DNA from: Acidobacteriota bacterium
Lineage (GTDB): Bacteria > Acidobacteriota > Blastocatellia > Pyrinomonadales > Pyrinomonadaceae
Length of the DNA stretch: 64,000 nt
NCBI GenBank assembly: GCA_020200135.1
Contig: JAIVJI010000078.1
Coordinates: 1-64,000, forward strand
Reading direction: 5' to 3'
The translations under genes and the position numbers were made by a program. This document shows, one piece after another, positions 1 through 10,178 of this stretch (its first letter is position 1; the number at the start of each line of letters is the position of its first letter). The notes under the pieces were generated by a model, which was given only the letters and a program-made list of their open reading frames with translations, made no database searches and had not been told where the DNA came from.

Positions 1-70
1 GGTTGATTCATCGGCTCACCGGCTCATTTCTTACTTGAATCAGTTAGCCGTTGACTCGGTGAATCAATCC
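1..70. repeat. Imperfect inverted repeat at window edge
   Basis: The first 13 bases (GGTTGATTCATCG) are nearly the reverse complement of the bases around 55-68 (CGGTGAATCAATCC). The segment between holds degenerate short repeats such as CGGCTCAC/CGGCTCAT. It lies just downstream of the graspetide precursor on the minus strand. It resembles the heptad hairpins elsewhere in the window, but it is clipped by the window edge and its period is less regular. A transcription-end hairpin is a reasonable guess. Confidence 0.4.
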
Positions 71-103
71 CTCCGCCTCCCCCCGCGGCTCGGCGCCGGC
101 GGC

Positions 104-403
104 TTACCGCGCGTCCGCCGCGTTCACGCGGGGCACGTTATAGAGGTCTATCTCGTCGCGGTCGGACGGATACTTGAGCGTCATGCGCGAAGGCGCGGCC
201 TCGGCCGGCGCGGCATCCGCGTGGGTGGGGGAATAAATGTCTATCTCGTCGCGGTCGGAAGGATATTTCAGCGTCATGAACTCGGCCGGGGCCTTGGCCT
301 CTGCGTCGCCGTGCTGGTCTTCGAGGAAGCGCGCGAAGAACGGGGTGGTCGTGTCCGCGTCGGGCGGGGGAACCGACTGGCCCTTTTGCTTTCTGCCTTT
401 CAT
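104..403 (-). CDS. Microviridin-type graspetide (RiPP) precursor with two cores
   Basis: A 99-residue precursor peptide. Residues 21-28 are PFFARFLE, the leader motif that ATP-grasp ligases of microviridin pathways recognise. Two near-identical cores follow: T44-L-K-Y-P-S-D-R-D-E53-I-D-I-Y57 and T75-L-K-Y-P-S-D-R-D-E84-I-D-L-Y88. Both match the family core TxKYPSD followed by acidic residues. By analogy with microviridin, Thr would esterify the Asp of PSD, Ser the next acidic residue, and Lys would form a lactam with Glu. A 17-residue Ala/Pro/Glu-rich spacer separates the cores. The ATG at 403 has an AAAGGA ribosome site about 8 bases upstream. No ATP-grasp ligase is visible; it would lie beyond the left edge, downstream of this gene. 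The family call rests on two exact motifs and is strong. Product and ring pattern are inferred. Confidence 0.9.
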   Translation of the reverse strand: MKGRKQKGQSVPPPDADTTTPFFARFLEDQHGDAEAKAPAEFMTLKYPSDRDEIDIYSPTHADAAPAEAAPSRMTLKYPSDRDEIDLYNVPRVNAADAR

Positions 404-459
404 CTATGTGTCCTTTCGCGAGGGGTCGGAAGTTTCGTGTGGGAGAACTGCCGGGAGTT

Positions 460-486
460 CTATTACGAAACGCCACGCCGGGTCAA
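460..486 (-). promoter_or_regulatory. Possible promoter of the graspetide precursor
   Basis: On the minus strand TTGACC (486-481) and TAATAG (465-460) are separated by 15 bp, about 55 bp upstream of the precursor start. The spacing is shorter than the usual 17 bp, so this is a weak candidate. Confidence 0.25.
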
Positions 487-538
487 CACATTTTTTGCGT
501 CGCGCGTCGCGCGCCTCACGTTAATCCATGCCCGTGGA

Positions 539-1354
539 TTATTCGGCAATTGTCCCCTCTTCCTTTGGCCCCCCTTCCTTCGCCTCCTCTTCGGTGTGGA
601 AGGTGGCGCGGCGCTTCCAGCGGCGGTACATGTCCACCGAGAAGGCGAGCCAGAGGCCGCTGAAGAGGTAGGCGCCCAGCGTGTCGCTCGGCCAGTGCGC
701 GCCGAGGTAGACGCGCGAGAGTCCGACGAGCAGGACGGGCAGCGCGGCCAGCCCGCAGGCGACCCGGCGCGCGGTCGAGCCCTTCGGCAGCAGCGCGAAG
801 GCGACGAAGAAGAGGAAGCCGAAGAAGCAGACGTAGAAGGTGACGTGCCCCGAGGGGAAGCTCTCGTGCGCCCAGTCGCCGCTGACGCGGACGTGCTCCA
901 TCGTCGGGCGCGGGCGCGCGACGAGGTACTTGACCAGGCGGTTGAGCGTCGGCCCGCCGGCCGCGCTCAGCAGCAGCCCGAAGGCTTCCGAGCGCCGGCC
1001 GCGCGCGAGGAAGAAGACGAGCGCCGCGATGACGACGCCCCACGAGGTGATGCCGTCGCCCACGAACGACACGGCGCGCATCAACGGCTCCATGCCCGGC
1101 AGCGGGATCGACTGCACCGTGTGCGCGACGCTCCTGTCCCAGGAGAAGTAGGCGTTGGCCTTCGCCAACAGCGCGAACACGGCGAAGGCCGCGAGCCCGG
1201 CGAGGAACACCGCCTCGGCGCGCAGAAGCCTGCGCGAGGCCGCGAGCCGCCGCAGCCATTCCCAACGGCGCCTCACGGCCCGGCGGGGCGCCGCCGCCCC
1301 GTCCCCCGGCGCCGCCGCCTCCGGCCCTGCCCGCTTCGGGACTTGGTCTTCCAT
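539..1354 (-). CDS. PAP2-family membrane phosphatase
   Basis: This integral membrane phosphatase of the type-2 phosphatidic acid phosphatase family probably removes phosphate from a lipid phosphate or undecaprenyl diphosphate. All three signature blocks are present: KYLVARPRP (K-x6-RP), SFPSGH, and SRVYLGAHWPSD with its catalytic His. Several hydrophobic helices surround them. An Arg-rich N-terminal stretch and a charged C-terminal tail are cytoplasmic. The frame opens at 1435, but the ATG at 1354 (MEDQVPK) is preferred because TATAAC lies just upstream and the extra 27 residues look non-coding. Substrate unknown. Confidence 0.85.
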   Translation of the reverse strand: MEDQVPKRAGPEAAAPGDGAAAPRRAVRRRWEWLRRLAASRRLLRAEAVFLAGLAAFAVFALLAKANAYFSWDRSVAHTVQSIPLPGMEPLMRAVSFVGDGITSWGVVIAALVFFLARGRRSEAFGLLLSAAGGPTLNRLVKYLVARPRPTMEHVRVSGDWAHESFPSGHVTFYVCFFGFLFFVAFALLPKGSTARRVACGLAALPVLLVGLSRVYLGAHWPSDTLGAYLFSGLWLAFSVDMYRRWKRRATFHTEEEAKEGGPKEEGTIAE

Positions 1355-1448
1355 TAAGTTATAATCCTTGTCAGACTGCTCCCGAAAATAAACGACCGGC
1401 GCGCCCGGCGGCAAGGCCGTACGCGCCACTGACAAGCGGGGTGAAGTT

Positions 1449-2474
1449 TTGCTCAGAGTCGAGTACAGGGACGGGCTCTATCTGCCCGACCTCGATCTGT
1501 GGTTCGACGCCGACGGGCCGCGCGACCGCTGCGTCATCTCGCACGCGCACTCGGACCACATCGCCGAGCACCGCGCGATAGTCGCCACGCCCGAGACCGC
1601 GCGCCTCTTCCGTCACCGGCGCGGCGAGGCCGAGGTCGAGGCTCTGGCGTACGGCGAGCGGCGCGACTACGGCCGCTACGCGCTGACGATGTACCCGGCC
1701 GGCCACTGCCTCGGCTCGGCGCAGATACTCGTCGAGGCCGAAGGCGAGCGTTTGGTCTACACGGGCGACATCAAGCTGCGCCCCAACGTCGCGGCCGAGC
1801 ACGCGGTCGTCGTCCCGTGCGACACGCTCGTCATGGAGTGTACGTTCGGCGACCCGCAGTACCGCTTCCCGCCCGACGTGGCGACCTACGAGCGGCTCTA
1901 CGCCGCCTGCGACCGCGCGCTCTCGGACGACGCGGTGCCCGTCGTGCTGGCCTACGCTTTGGGGAAGAGTCAGGAGGCGCTTGAGCTTCTGCTGCGGCGC
2001 GGCTACCGCGTGACGCTCCACGGCGCGGTCTGGAACGTCTCGGAGATTTACCGCGAGTGCGGGGTGAAGTTCTCGGGCGAGTACGAGCGCTACGACAGGG
2101 AACACTTGAAGGGGCGCGTGCTGATCGCGCCGCCGGGCTGCCGCCGCCAGCCGATGGTCTCGAACATCCCGCGCCGCCACCTCATCATGCTGACTGGCTG
2201 GGCCGTGAGCAGGAGCGCGCCCTACATGTACAAGGGCGTGGACCTGGTGCTGCCGCTCTCCGACCACGCCGACTTCGACGACCTCGTCCGCCTCGCCCGC
2301 GAGTCCGGCGCGCGGAGGATCATCACCATGCACGGCGCGAAGAAGTTCGCCGGCCTGCTCCGCGACCTCGGCCTCGACGCCGAACACCTCGCGCAGCACC
2401 CCTCGCAGCAGAAGGCGACGAAGGGCGCGACGAAGAAGGCCGCGACCGCCGTCGAGCAGAAACTCTTCGACTGA
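1449..2474 (+). CDS. MBL-fold exonuclease-like protein
   Basis: A metallo-beta-lactamase-fold hydrolase of the CPSF73 / ligase-associated exonuclease type. The metal-binding block HAHSDH covers residues 32-37. Further metal ligands probably lie in AGHCLGSAQ, in TGDIK, in SDHAD and in the C-terminal MHG. A Lys/Ala-rich tail follows. It probably cuts nucleic acid ends in DNA repair. The start is a TTG at 1449 with GGGGTG just upstream. It is divergent from the PAP2 gene and convergent with the response regulator. No ATP-dependent ligase gene is adjacent in the window, so the ligase partnership is not demonstrated. Confidence 0.8.
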   Translation: MLRVEYRDGLYLPDLDLWFDADGPRDRCVISHAHSDHIAEHRAIVATPETARLFRHRRGEAEVEALAYGERRDYGRYALTMYPAGHCLGSAQILVEAEGERLVYTGDIKLRPNVAAEHAVVVPCDTLVMECTFGDPQYRFPPDVATYERLYAACDRALSDDAVPVVLAYALGKSQEALELLLRRGYRVTLHGAVWNVSEIYRECGVKFSGEYERYDREHLKGRVLIAPPGCRRQPMVSNIPRRHLIMLTGWAVSRSAPYMYKGVDLVLPLSDHADFDDLVRLARESGARRIITMHGAKKFAGLLRDLGLDAEHLAQHPSQQKATKGATKKAATAVEQKLFD

Positions 2475-2482
2475 AGAACTTA

Positions 2483-2977
2483 TTACTTGAACTTCTGCTC
2501 GCAGATCAGCTCGACGGCGCGCTCGATGTTCTCGTCGATTGCCGTGAGGCACTTGACGATGCGGGAGGGCAGGCGGAGCGTGACGACCTGGTACTCCTCG
2601 GTCGTCGTCTTCGGGTCGGAGAGCGCGCCGCGCAGGGCGTCCACGATGTCCCGGTAGTCGGCCGGCTTCGAGAGGTACTGCTGCACGCCGAGCCGCTCGC
2701 ACTGCTGGCGCGTCTCGCCGCTCGTCTCGCCGGTGACGACGACGACGGGGACGTTGGCGTTCAGCTTCCGGATGGACTGGAGCGTCTGGACGCCGTGCAT
2801 CTCGGGCAGGGTCATGTCGAGGACGACCGCGTCCGCCCCGTTGTCCTCGAAGACCGCGAAGCCCTCCTCGCCCGTGTAAGCCTTCGAGACCTCGTAGCCC
2901 TCCTTCGTGAGCGCCTGCTCGTAGAGGGCCGCCAGGTCCTCCTGGTCTTCTATCACCAGCACACGCTGTCCAGCCAT
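2483..2977 (-). CDS. Response regulator with receiver domain
   Basis: A single CheY-like receiver domain (residues about 5-120). It has the acidic pocket E10-D11, the phosphoacceptor D54 in VLDMTLPEMHG, T82 and K104 in YLSKP. A 40-residue extension (TTTEEYQVVTLRLPSRIVKCL...) replaces a DNA-binding domain. It therefore probably signals through protein contacts. No histidine kinase is adjacent. Convergent with the MBL-fold gene, leaving only 8 bp between stops. Confidence 0.88.
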   Translation of the reverse strand: MAGQRVLVIEDQEDLAALYEQALTKEGYEVSKAYTGEEGFAVFEDNGADAVVLDMTLPEMHGVQTLQSIRKLNANVPVVVVTGETSGETRQQCERLGVQQYLSKPADYRDIVDALRGALSDPKTTTEEYQVVTLRLPSRIVKCLTAIDENIERAVELICEQKFK

Positions 2978-3107
2978 CCGTCACCGCCCCCTTGCAAAGT
3001 TCGACGTTTGGCCCTTTAATTCGCCCACGCGCGAATCAAAAACCACAGTTTCGACAAGTTGTCAGGCCGTCGCGGGATTATAGCAGAAGAACCCGCGGAA
3101 GAATCCT

Positions 3108-4940
3108 ATGACACAGCCCGTCGCCACCGTCCTCGTCCTGCTCCTTGTCGCGGTCGTCCTCTTCGCGACCGAGAAGATTCCCATCGACGTCGTCACCATC
3201 CTGCTCGTCATCGGGCTGGTGCTGACGGGCACGCTCAACGTCTCGGAGGCGTTCGCGGGCTTCGGCAACGACATCGTCATCACCATCGCCGGGCTCTTCG
3301 TGCTGACCGGCGGCCTCGTCAAGACCGGGGTCGTGGACCTCGTGGGGCGGCGCCTGCACCGCATCGCCGGCGGCAACGAGTTCAGGCTGACGGCGCTCAT
3401 CATGTTCACCGCCGCCGGCTGCGCCTCGGTGATGAAGAACACGACGACGACGGCGATGTTCGTCCCCGTCGTCCTCGGCATCGCGCAGCGCGCGCGCGTC
3501 GTGCCGTCGAAGCTCCTGATGCCGCTCGCCTTCGGCGCCATCCTCGGCGGCACCTGCACGCTCATCGGCACCTCGACCAACCTCGCCGTCTCCGGCGCGC
3601 TCGCCAAGCTCGGCCAGAACCCGGAACTTTTGCAGCGCTTCCGGGTCAGCCCCGAGCTGCTCGCGCCCTTCACGATGTTCGAGCTGACGCCGGTCGGCAT
3701 CGCCATCGTCGTCGTCGGGATGCTCTACATGCTCCTGCTCGGCCTCAGGCTCCTGCCGAGCCGGGGCGGCGAGCAGTCCCTGATGGACCAGTACGGCATC
3801 CGCCAGTACATCTCGGAGGTCGTCGTCGTCGAGGGCTCGCCGCTCGCGGGGAAGACGCTGGAGGAGGGCAACCTCAGCGAAAACCTCGACCTGACGGTCA
3901 TCGGCATCATCCGCGGGAAGCAGGGGCGTCTGCCGCCGCGCGGCGAGGAGGTCCTGCGCGAGGGCGACCTGCTGCTCGTGCAGGGCCGGATGGAGGACAT
4001 CCTGCGCGTCAAGGACGAGGCCGGCATCGAGATCCGCTCCGACTTCGAGCTGAAGGCGCGCGACCTCGAAGGGGGCGACGTCGAGCTCTCGGAGGTGATG
4101 ATCCTGCGCGGCTCGGAGATGACGGGGCGGACGCTCCGCAGCCTCAACTTCCGCGACCGCTACGACCTGACGGTGCTCGCCATCAACCGCCACGGGATGG
4201 CGCTGCTGACCAAGCTCTCGACCGTCACGCTCCGCTTCGGCGACGTGCTGCTCGTGCAGGGGACGAAGGAGTGCGTCGAGCGGCTGACCGCGGACGGCCA
4301 CGTCCTCATGCTCGAAGGCGAGCTGGGCGGGCAGCGCGAGCGCTTCGGCAAGCGCTGGTGGGCGGTCGGGGCGTTCCTGACCTTCCTCTTCTTCTCGGTG
4401 CTCCACCTCCCGCAGGTGCCGCTCGCGGTCGCGGTGCTCTTCGGCGTGCTCATCCTCCTGGCCTCGCGCGCCGTGCTCCTGCACGAGGTCTACGACCTCA
4501 TCGACTGGCGGCTCATCGTGCTCATCGCCGGGATGATCTCTTTCGGCACGGCGATGGAGAAGACCGAGGCCGACCAGTACCTCGCCGACATCATCGTCAA
4601 CAACTTCCAGTCCTACGGCGCGCTGGCCGTGCTCGCGGGCTTCTTCGCGCTGACGGTGGCGCTGACGCAGCCGATGTCGAACCAGGCGGCCGCGCTCGTC
4701 GTCCTCCCCATCGCGGTCAAGACGGCGCTCGCGCTGGGCTTGAACCCGCGCACCTTCGCCGTCGCGGTCACCTTCGCCGCCTCCTGCTCCTTCCTCACGC
4801 CGCTCGAGCCGGCCTGCGTGCTCATCTACACGCCCGGGCGCTACCGCTTCCTCGACTTCGTCAAGGTCGGCTCGATTCTGACGATAGCCGTCTTCGCCAT
4901 CGTCATGCTGCTCGTCCCGTACTTCTGGCCGCTGGGGTGA
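3108..4940 (+). CDS. SLC13/DASS-type transporter with RCK-C domains
   Basis: A 610-residue membrane transporter of the divalent anion:sodium symporter group. The N-terminal membrane block (residues about 1-215) contains the NTTTTAMFVPVV and IGTSTNLA hairpin signatures. Two TrkA-C/RCK-C cytoplasmic domains sit in the middle (about 225-300 and 310-395). A second membrane block with QPMSNQAAALVV and a final SFLTPLEP loop completes the fold. The substrate (sulfate, dicarboxylate or other) cannot be read from sequence. ATG at 3108 is preceded by GAAGAA. It stands alone between the response regulator and the metallophosphoesterase. Confidence 0.85.
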   Translation: MTQPVATVLVLLLVAVVLFATEKIPIDVVTILLVIGLVLTGTLNVSEAFAGFGNDIVITIAGLFVLTGGLVKTGVVDLVGRRLHRIAGGNEFRLTALIMFTAAGCASVMKNTTTTAMFVPVVLGIAQRARVVPSKLLMPLAFGAILGGTCTLIGTSTNLAVSGALAKLGQNPELLQRFRVSPELLAPFTMFELTPVGIAIVVVGMLYMLLLGLRLLPSRGGEQSLMDQYGIRQYISEVVVVEGSPLAGKTLEEGNLSENLDLTVIGIIRGKQGRLPPRGEEVLREGDLLLVQGRMEDILRVKDEAGIEIRSDFELKARDLEGGDVELSEVMILRGSEMTGRTLRSLNFRDRYDLTVLAINRHGMALLTKLSTVTLRFGDVLLVQGTKECVERLTADGHVLMLEGELGGQRERFGKRWWAVGAFLTFLFFSVLHLPQVPLAVAVLFGVLILLASRAVLLHEVYDLIDWRLIVLIAGMISFGTAMEKTEADQYLADIIVNNFQSYGALAVLAGFFALTVALTQPMSNQAAALVVLPIAVKTALALGLNPRTFAVAVTFAASCSFLTPLEPACVLIYTPGRYRFLDFVKVGSILTIAVFAIVMLLVPYFWPLG

Positions 4941-5124
4941 GCGGGCGTGTACCGTCGCACAACCCAGGTGTCGCGGAAGTGTCGTCGAAAAGAGTCCCGG
5001 CGGCCTTGCGCCGGGGGGGCCGGATTCATATAATTCGCGGGCTTTGAAAAGCGCGCCGGGCCGGGAGGGAATCGGACGCGCGCGCGACGATTTTCAGGCA
5101 CTCCTCAAACCGAACCGAAAGAAG

Positions 5125-5979
5125 ATGGCCACAATCACCAACTGGAGAGAGCGGCGACGTGTCGCCCGGCGGCGCGCGACCCCCCTGCGCACGATTGCTT
5201 CCGGTCTGGCCCAGGTTGCGCGCGCGGCCTTCGCCGAGCCTTACCAGCTCGCGGTCGAGCGCCACGCCGTCGGACTCCGCCGCCTCCCGCGCGAGCTGGA
5301 CGGCCTGCGCGTCGTACACCTCTCGGACATCCACCACAGCCCGTTCACGGGGCGCGAGCAGGTCGAGCGCGCCGTCGAGGTCGCCAACAGCCTCCAGCCC
5401 GACATCATCGCTTTGACGGGCGACTACGTCTCTCACGAACGCGAGTACGTCCAGCCCTGCGCCGAGATGCTCGGCAGGTTGAAGGCGCGCCGGGGCGTCT
5501 ACGCCTGTCTGGGCAACCACGACAACTGGGTGGACGCCGACCTCGTCACAGACCTCTTCACGCTCGCCGGCATCCGCGTGCTCAACAACGAGGGGCTCCG
5601 CTTCGAAGACCGCGGCGCCTCGTTCTGGCTCGCGGGCGTGCAGGACACGATGGTGGGCCTGGAAGATTTGCCGCTCGCGCTCGCCGGCTCCTCCGCCGAC
5701 GAGATGAAGCTTCTGCTGGCGCACAACCCCGTCATCCTGCGCCGCGCCGCGCGCGCGGGCGTTGACCTCGTGCTCTCGGGGCACACGCACGGCGGGCAGG
5801 TCACCTGGCGCTCGGAGCGCTCGGCCTCGGGGCGCGTCCGCCGGCGCATCCTGCGGGGCCTCGGCCGGCGCGGCGAGACACAGATTTACGTCACGCGCGG
5901 CCTCGGCACCGTCGTCCTGCCCGTACGCTACGGCTGCCCGCCCGAGGTCTCTTTGCTGACGCTGCGCTGCGCCGAATAG
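5125..5979 (+). CDS. Metallophosphoesterase (YkuE/YaeI-like)
   Basis: A calcineurin-like phosphoesterase with the full metal-site set: LSDIHHSP, TGDYVSH, LGNHDNW, LLAHNP and SGHTHGGQ. An Arg-rich N-terminus before a weakly hydrophobic stretch fits a membrane-associated enzyme, as in the family that acts on UDP-diacylglucosamine or other phosphoesters. The start at 5125 (MATITNW) is chosen for its GAAAGAAG ribosome site; a TTG at 5044 would add 27 residues. The stop codon overlaps the heptad repeat that follows. Confidence 0.82.
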   Translation: MATITNWRERRRVARRRATPLRTIASGLAQVARAAFAEPYQLAVERHAVGLRRLPRELDGLRVVHLSDIHHSPFTGREQVERAVEVANSLQPDIIALTGDYVSHEREYVQPCAEMLGRLKARRGVYACLGNHDNWVDADLVTDLFTLAGIRVLNNEGLRFEDRGASFWLAGVQDTMVGLEDLPLALAGSSADEMKLLLAHNPVILRRAARAGVDLVLSGHTHGGQVTWRSERSASGRVRRRILRGLGRRGETQIYVTRGLGTVVLPVRYGCPPEVSLLTLRCAE

Positions 5980-6060
5980 TCTGGAGTCCGGAGTCTGGAG
6001 TCTGGAGTCAAGACCCGTTCTTGCCTTTGACTCCAGACTCCGGACTCCAGGCTCCGGACT
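5978..6060. repeat. Heptad hairpin, unit AGTCTGG
   Basis: Left arm: AGTCTGG, AGTCCGG, AGTCTGG, AGTCTGG, AGTCAAG (5978-6012). Right arm: GACTCCA, GACTCCG, GACTCCA, GGCTCCG, GACT (6029-6060). The loop is 16 bases. It overlaps the upstream stop codon and is followed by a run of T up to the ATG at 6066, so it could terminate transcription. It leaves no room for a normal ribosome site for the next gene. Confidence 0.85.
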
Positions 6061-6065
6061 TTTTT

Positions 6066-6680
6066 ATGGCCTCGAAAGTCGTCACCCTCCCCAACCTCCT
6101 GACCGTGGTGCGCATGGCGCTCATCCCGGTCTTCGTGGGCGCGCTCTATTACCAGAGGTTCGGCTGGGCGCTGGCCGTTTTCGTCGTCGCGGGCGTGACC
6201 GACGGGCTCGACGGGCTTTTCGCGCGCCGTTTTAACCAGTATTCGCAGCTCGGCCAGATTCTCGACCCCATCGCCGACAAACTCCTCCTCGTCACCTCCT
6301 TCATCACCCTCTCGATGCCCTCGATCATGGCGCCCGAGGCGCTCGTCCAGCCGCACCCGCGCCACCTCCCCGTCCCCTTCTGGGTCACGGCGGCCGTCAT
6401 CAGCCGCGACGTCTTTATCGTCGTCGGCGCCGCGACCATCAACGTCGTCACGGGTTTCCGGGGTTTCCGCCCCTCCTGGTTGGGGAAGGCCAACACGACC
6501 GTCCAGATCGTCGCCGTCGTCCTCGTCCTCATCGCCGCCAGCTTCCCGCCGCTGCGCGGGTACCTCCCGACCGTCTACACCACGGTCTTCTCCTTCGCCG
6601 TCATCTCCGGCATCCACTACGTCTTCTGGACCTCAAAACTGCTGAACGAAGACCGACAGCAGCGCGAGACAGCCGACTGA
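6066..6680 (+). CDS. pgsA: CDP-alcohol phosphatidyltransferase (PgsA-like)
   Basis: A 204-residue membrane enzyme with the family signature D-x2-DG-x2-AR-x8-G-x3-D-x3-D, read here as DGLDGLFARR...GQILDPIADK. It starts MASKVVTLPNLLTVVRM, the usual PgsA opening. Four or more membrane helices follow. It probably makes phosphatidylglycerophosphate from CDP-diacylglycerol and glycerol 3-phosphate; another CDP-alcohol acceptor cannot be excluded. The start at 6066 is chosen from alignment with the family, although the heptad hairpin lies directly upstream. Confidence 0.82.
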   Translation: MASKVVTLPNLLTVVRMALIPVFVGALYYQRFGWALAVFVVAGVTDGLDGLFARRFNQYSQLGQILDPIADKLLLVTSFITLSMPSIMAPEALVQPHPRHLPVPFWVTAAVISRDVFIVVGAATINVVTGFRGFRPSWLGKANTTVQIVAVVLVLIAASFPPLRGYLPTVYTTVFSFAVISGIHYVFWTSKLLNEDRQQRETAD

Positions 6681-6748
6681 CTCGGCTAATACATGCTTTT
6701 TCAACGACTTGCGCCGGGCAACCCGGTTAGGGCGTTGTGCTACTAAAA

Positions 6749-6778
6749 GTTGACAAGAAGGGACTCAGGTATTATATT
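6749..6778 (+). promoter_or_regulatory. dnaK promoter with HAIR-like HspR operator
   Basis: TTGACA (6750-6755), a 17-bp spacer and TATATT (6773-6778) make a good sigma-70 type promoter about 75 bp upstream of dnaK. Over the -35 box lies GTTGACA-N7-ACTCAGG (6749-6769). It matches the HspR-binding HAIR consensus CTTGAGT-N7-ACTCAAG at 10 of 14 positions with exact spacing. HspR is encoded at the end of the operon. Confidence 0.6.
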
Positions 6779-6854
6779 AGCGGCGCATTCAAGGTCGCCG
6801 GCGCGTCTGTGCGGCGAGGGGCGGCGCGGCTAAAAAATCGGGAGAGATAGAAAA

Positions 6855-8786
<1,932 letters not shown>

Positions 8787-8793
8787 GCGCTCG

Positions 8794-8868
8794 TAAATGG
8801 TGAATGGTAAATGGTGAATGGATAAGGGCAGAATCCATTTACCATTTACCATTTACTATTCACCATCC
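8794..8868. repeat. Heptad hairpin, unit TRAATGG
   Basis: Left arm: TAAATGG, TGAATGG, TAAATGG, TGAATGG (8794-8821). Right arm: CCATTTA three times, CTATTCA and CCATCC (8835-8868). The loop is about 13 bases. It fills the dnaK-dnaJ gap and ends two bases before the dnaJ ATG, so folding would mask or shape the dnaJ translation start. Confidence 0.85.
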
Positions 8869-8870
8869 GA

Positions 8871-10043
8871 ATGGCAAAAGAAGACTTCTACCAAGTTCTG
8901 GGCGTCAAGCGGGACGCGAAGCCGGAGGAGATCAAGAAGGCGTACCGCCGGCTCGCGCGCAAGTACCACCCGGACGTGAACCCGGGCGACAAGTCGTCGG
9001 AGGACCGCTTCAAGAAGATCACGGAGGCGCACGAGGTGCTCTCCGACGAGAAGAAGCGCAAGGTCTACGACCGCTTCGGCTCGTACTCGGAGCAGCTCGC
9101 CGACGCCGCCGCGCGCGGCCACGGCGCGCCCGGCGGGGCCGGCGCGGGCGGCGGTCGCGCCGGCGTCCCCTTCGACTTCGAGGGCTTCGACTGGGGCAAC
9201 ACCGCGTCGGCGTCTTCGGGCGGGTCTTCGTTCCGCGACATCTTCTCGGACCTGTTCGGCGGCGGGAAGTCCGAGAAGGAGCCGCCGCGCCCCGTGCCGC
9301 AGAAAGGCGCGGACATCGAGATGCCGCTCGCGCTCTCGTTCGAGGAGGGGGTGACGGGTCTGACGACGAACATCACGGTCAACCGCTCCGAGCAGTGCCC
9401 GCGCTGCCAGGGGGCGGGCGACACGGGCGGCAACCCCGTCACCTGCCCGACCTGCCACGGCGCGGGTCAGGTGCAGAAGGCGGGCGGGCGTCTCAGGTTC
9501 GCGCAGGAGTGCCCCGACTGCGGCGGCGCGGGCAAGCGCCGCCCGCCGTGCGCGCTGTGCAACGGCAAGGGCGTGGTGCCGAAGGCCGAGACGGTGAAGG
9601 TTCGGATTCCGGCGGGCGTGGACACCGGCTCGCGCGTGCGGATACCGGGCAAGGGCGAGGGCGGGAGGATGGGGGCGCCGCCGGGCGACCTCTTCATCAT
9701 CACCAACGTCGGCAAGCACAAGCACTTCACGCGCAAGGGCGACAACATCTACGTCAAGGTGCCGGTGACGATCGCGGAGGCGGCGCTCGGCGCCCGGATA
9801 GAGGTGCCGACCATCGAGGGCAAGGCGCAGCTCAGGATACCGCCCGGCACGCAGTCGGGCGCGCAGTTCCGCATGCGCGAGCGCGGCATCCCCTCCCTGC
9901 GCAACCCACAGGCGCGCGGCGACCAGTTCGTCGAAGTCCAGGTCACGCTCCCGAAAGTCATTTCGGAGGAGACCAAGGAACTCTTAAAGCGTTACGCGCA
10001 GCTCAACCCCGAGAACCCGCGCGTGGCGATGGGACTGGAATGA
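8871..10043 (+). CDS. dnaJ: Hsp40 co-chaperone DnaJ
   Basis: It stimulates the DnaK ATPase and delivers substrates. The J domain (residues 4-68) includes the HPD triad in [10 protein letters not shown] Gly/Phe- and Gly/Ala-rich linker follows. The zinc domain has four repeats: [24 protein letters not shown] and CALCNGKG. The C-terminal beta domains are complete (390 residues). No clear ribosome site exists because the heptad hairpin abuts the ATG. Confidence 0.97.
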   Translation: MAKEDFYQVLGVKRDAKPEEIKKAYRRLARKYHPDVNPGDKSSEDRFKKITEAHEVLSDEKKRKVYDRFGSYSEQLADAAARGHGAPGGAGAGGGRAGVPFDFEGFDWGNTASASSGGSSFRDIFSDLFGGGKSEKEPPRPVPQKGADIEMPLALSFEEGVTGLTTNITVNRSEQCPRCQGAGDTGGNPVTCPTCHGAGQVQKAGGRLRFAQECPDCGGAGKRRPPCALCNGKGVVPKAETVKVRIPAGVDTGSRVRIPGKGEGGRMGAPPGDLFIITNVGKHKHFTRKGDNIYVKVPVTIAEAALGARIEVPTIEGKAQLRIPPGTQSGAQFRMRERGIPSLRNPQARGDQFVEVQVTLPKVISEETKELLKRYAQLNPENPRVAMGLE

Positions 10044-10048
10044 AAGGA

Positions 10049-10175
10049 GTAGACAGTAGACAGTAGTCAGTAGCCAGTAGGGCTGCCGCTCGGCGGACGT
10101 TGAGGGTGACACCCGGCCCGTCCGAGTGACGATGGCTTTTCTACTGTCTACTGTCTACTGTCTACTGACTACTGA
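10049..10175. repeat. Heptad hairpin, unit GTAGACA
   Basis: Left arm: GTAGACA twice, GTAGTCA, GTAGCCA, GTAG (10049-10080). Right arm: CTACTGT three times, CTACTGA twice (10141-10175). The 60-base loop is GC-rich. It occupies the dnaJ-hspR gap and ends three bases before the hspR ATG. Confidence 0.85.
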
Positions 10176-10178
10176 ATT

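Noticed and set aside
35-1357. A 440-codon open frame on the plus strand over the graspetide and PAP2 genes
   Set aside because: It is antisense to two genes with exact family motifs and has an Arg/Ala/Gly-rich composition typical of GC-rich shadow frames.
3059-5047. A 662-codon open frame overlapping the transporter
   Set aside because: Arg/Pro/His-rich shadow of the DASS transporter; no ribosome site and no domain.
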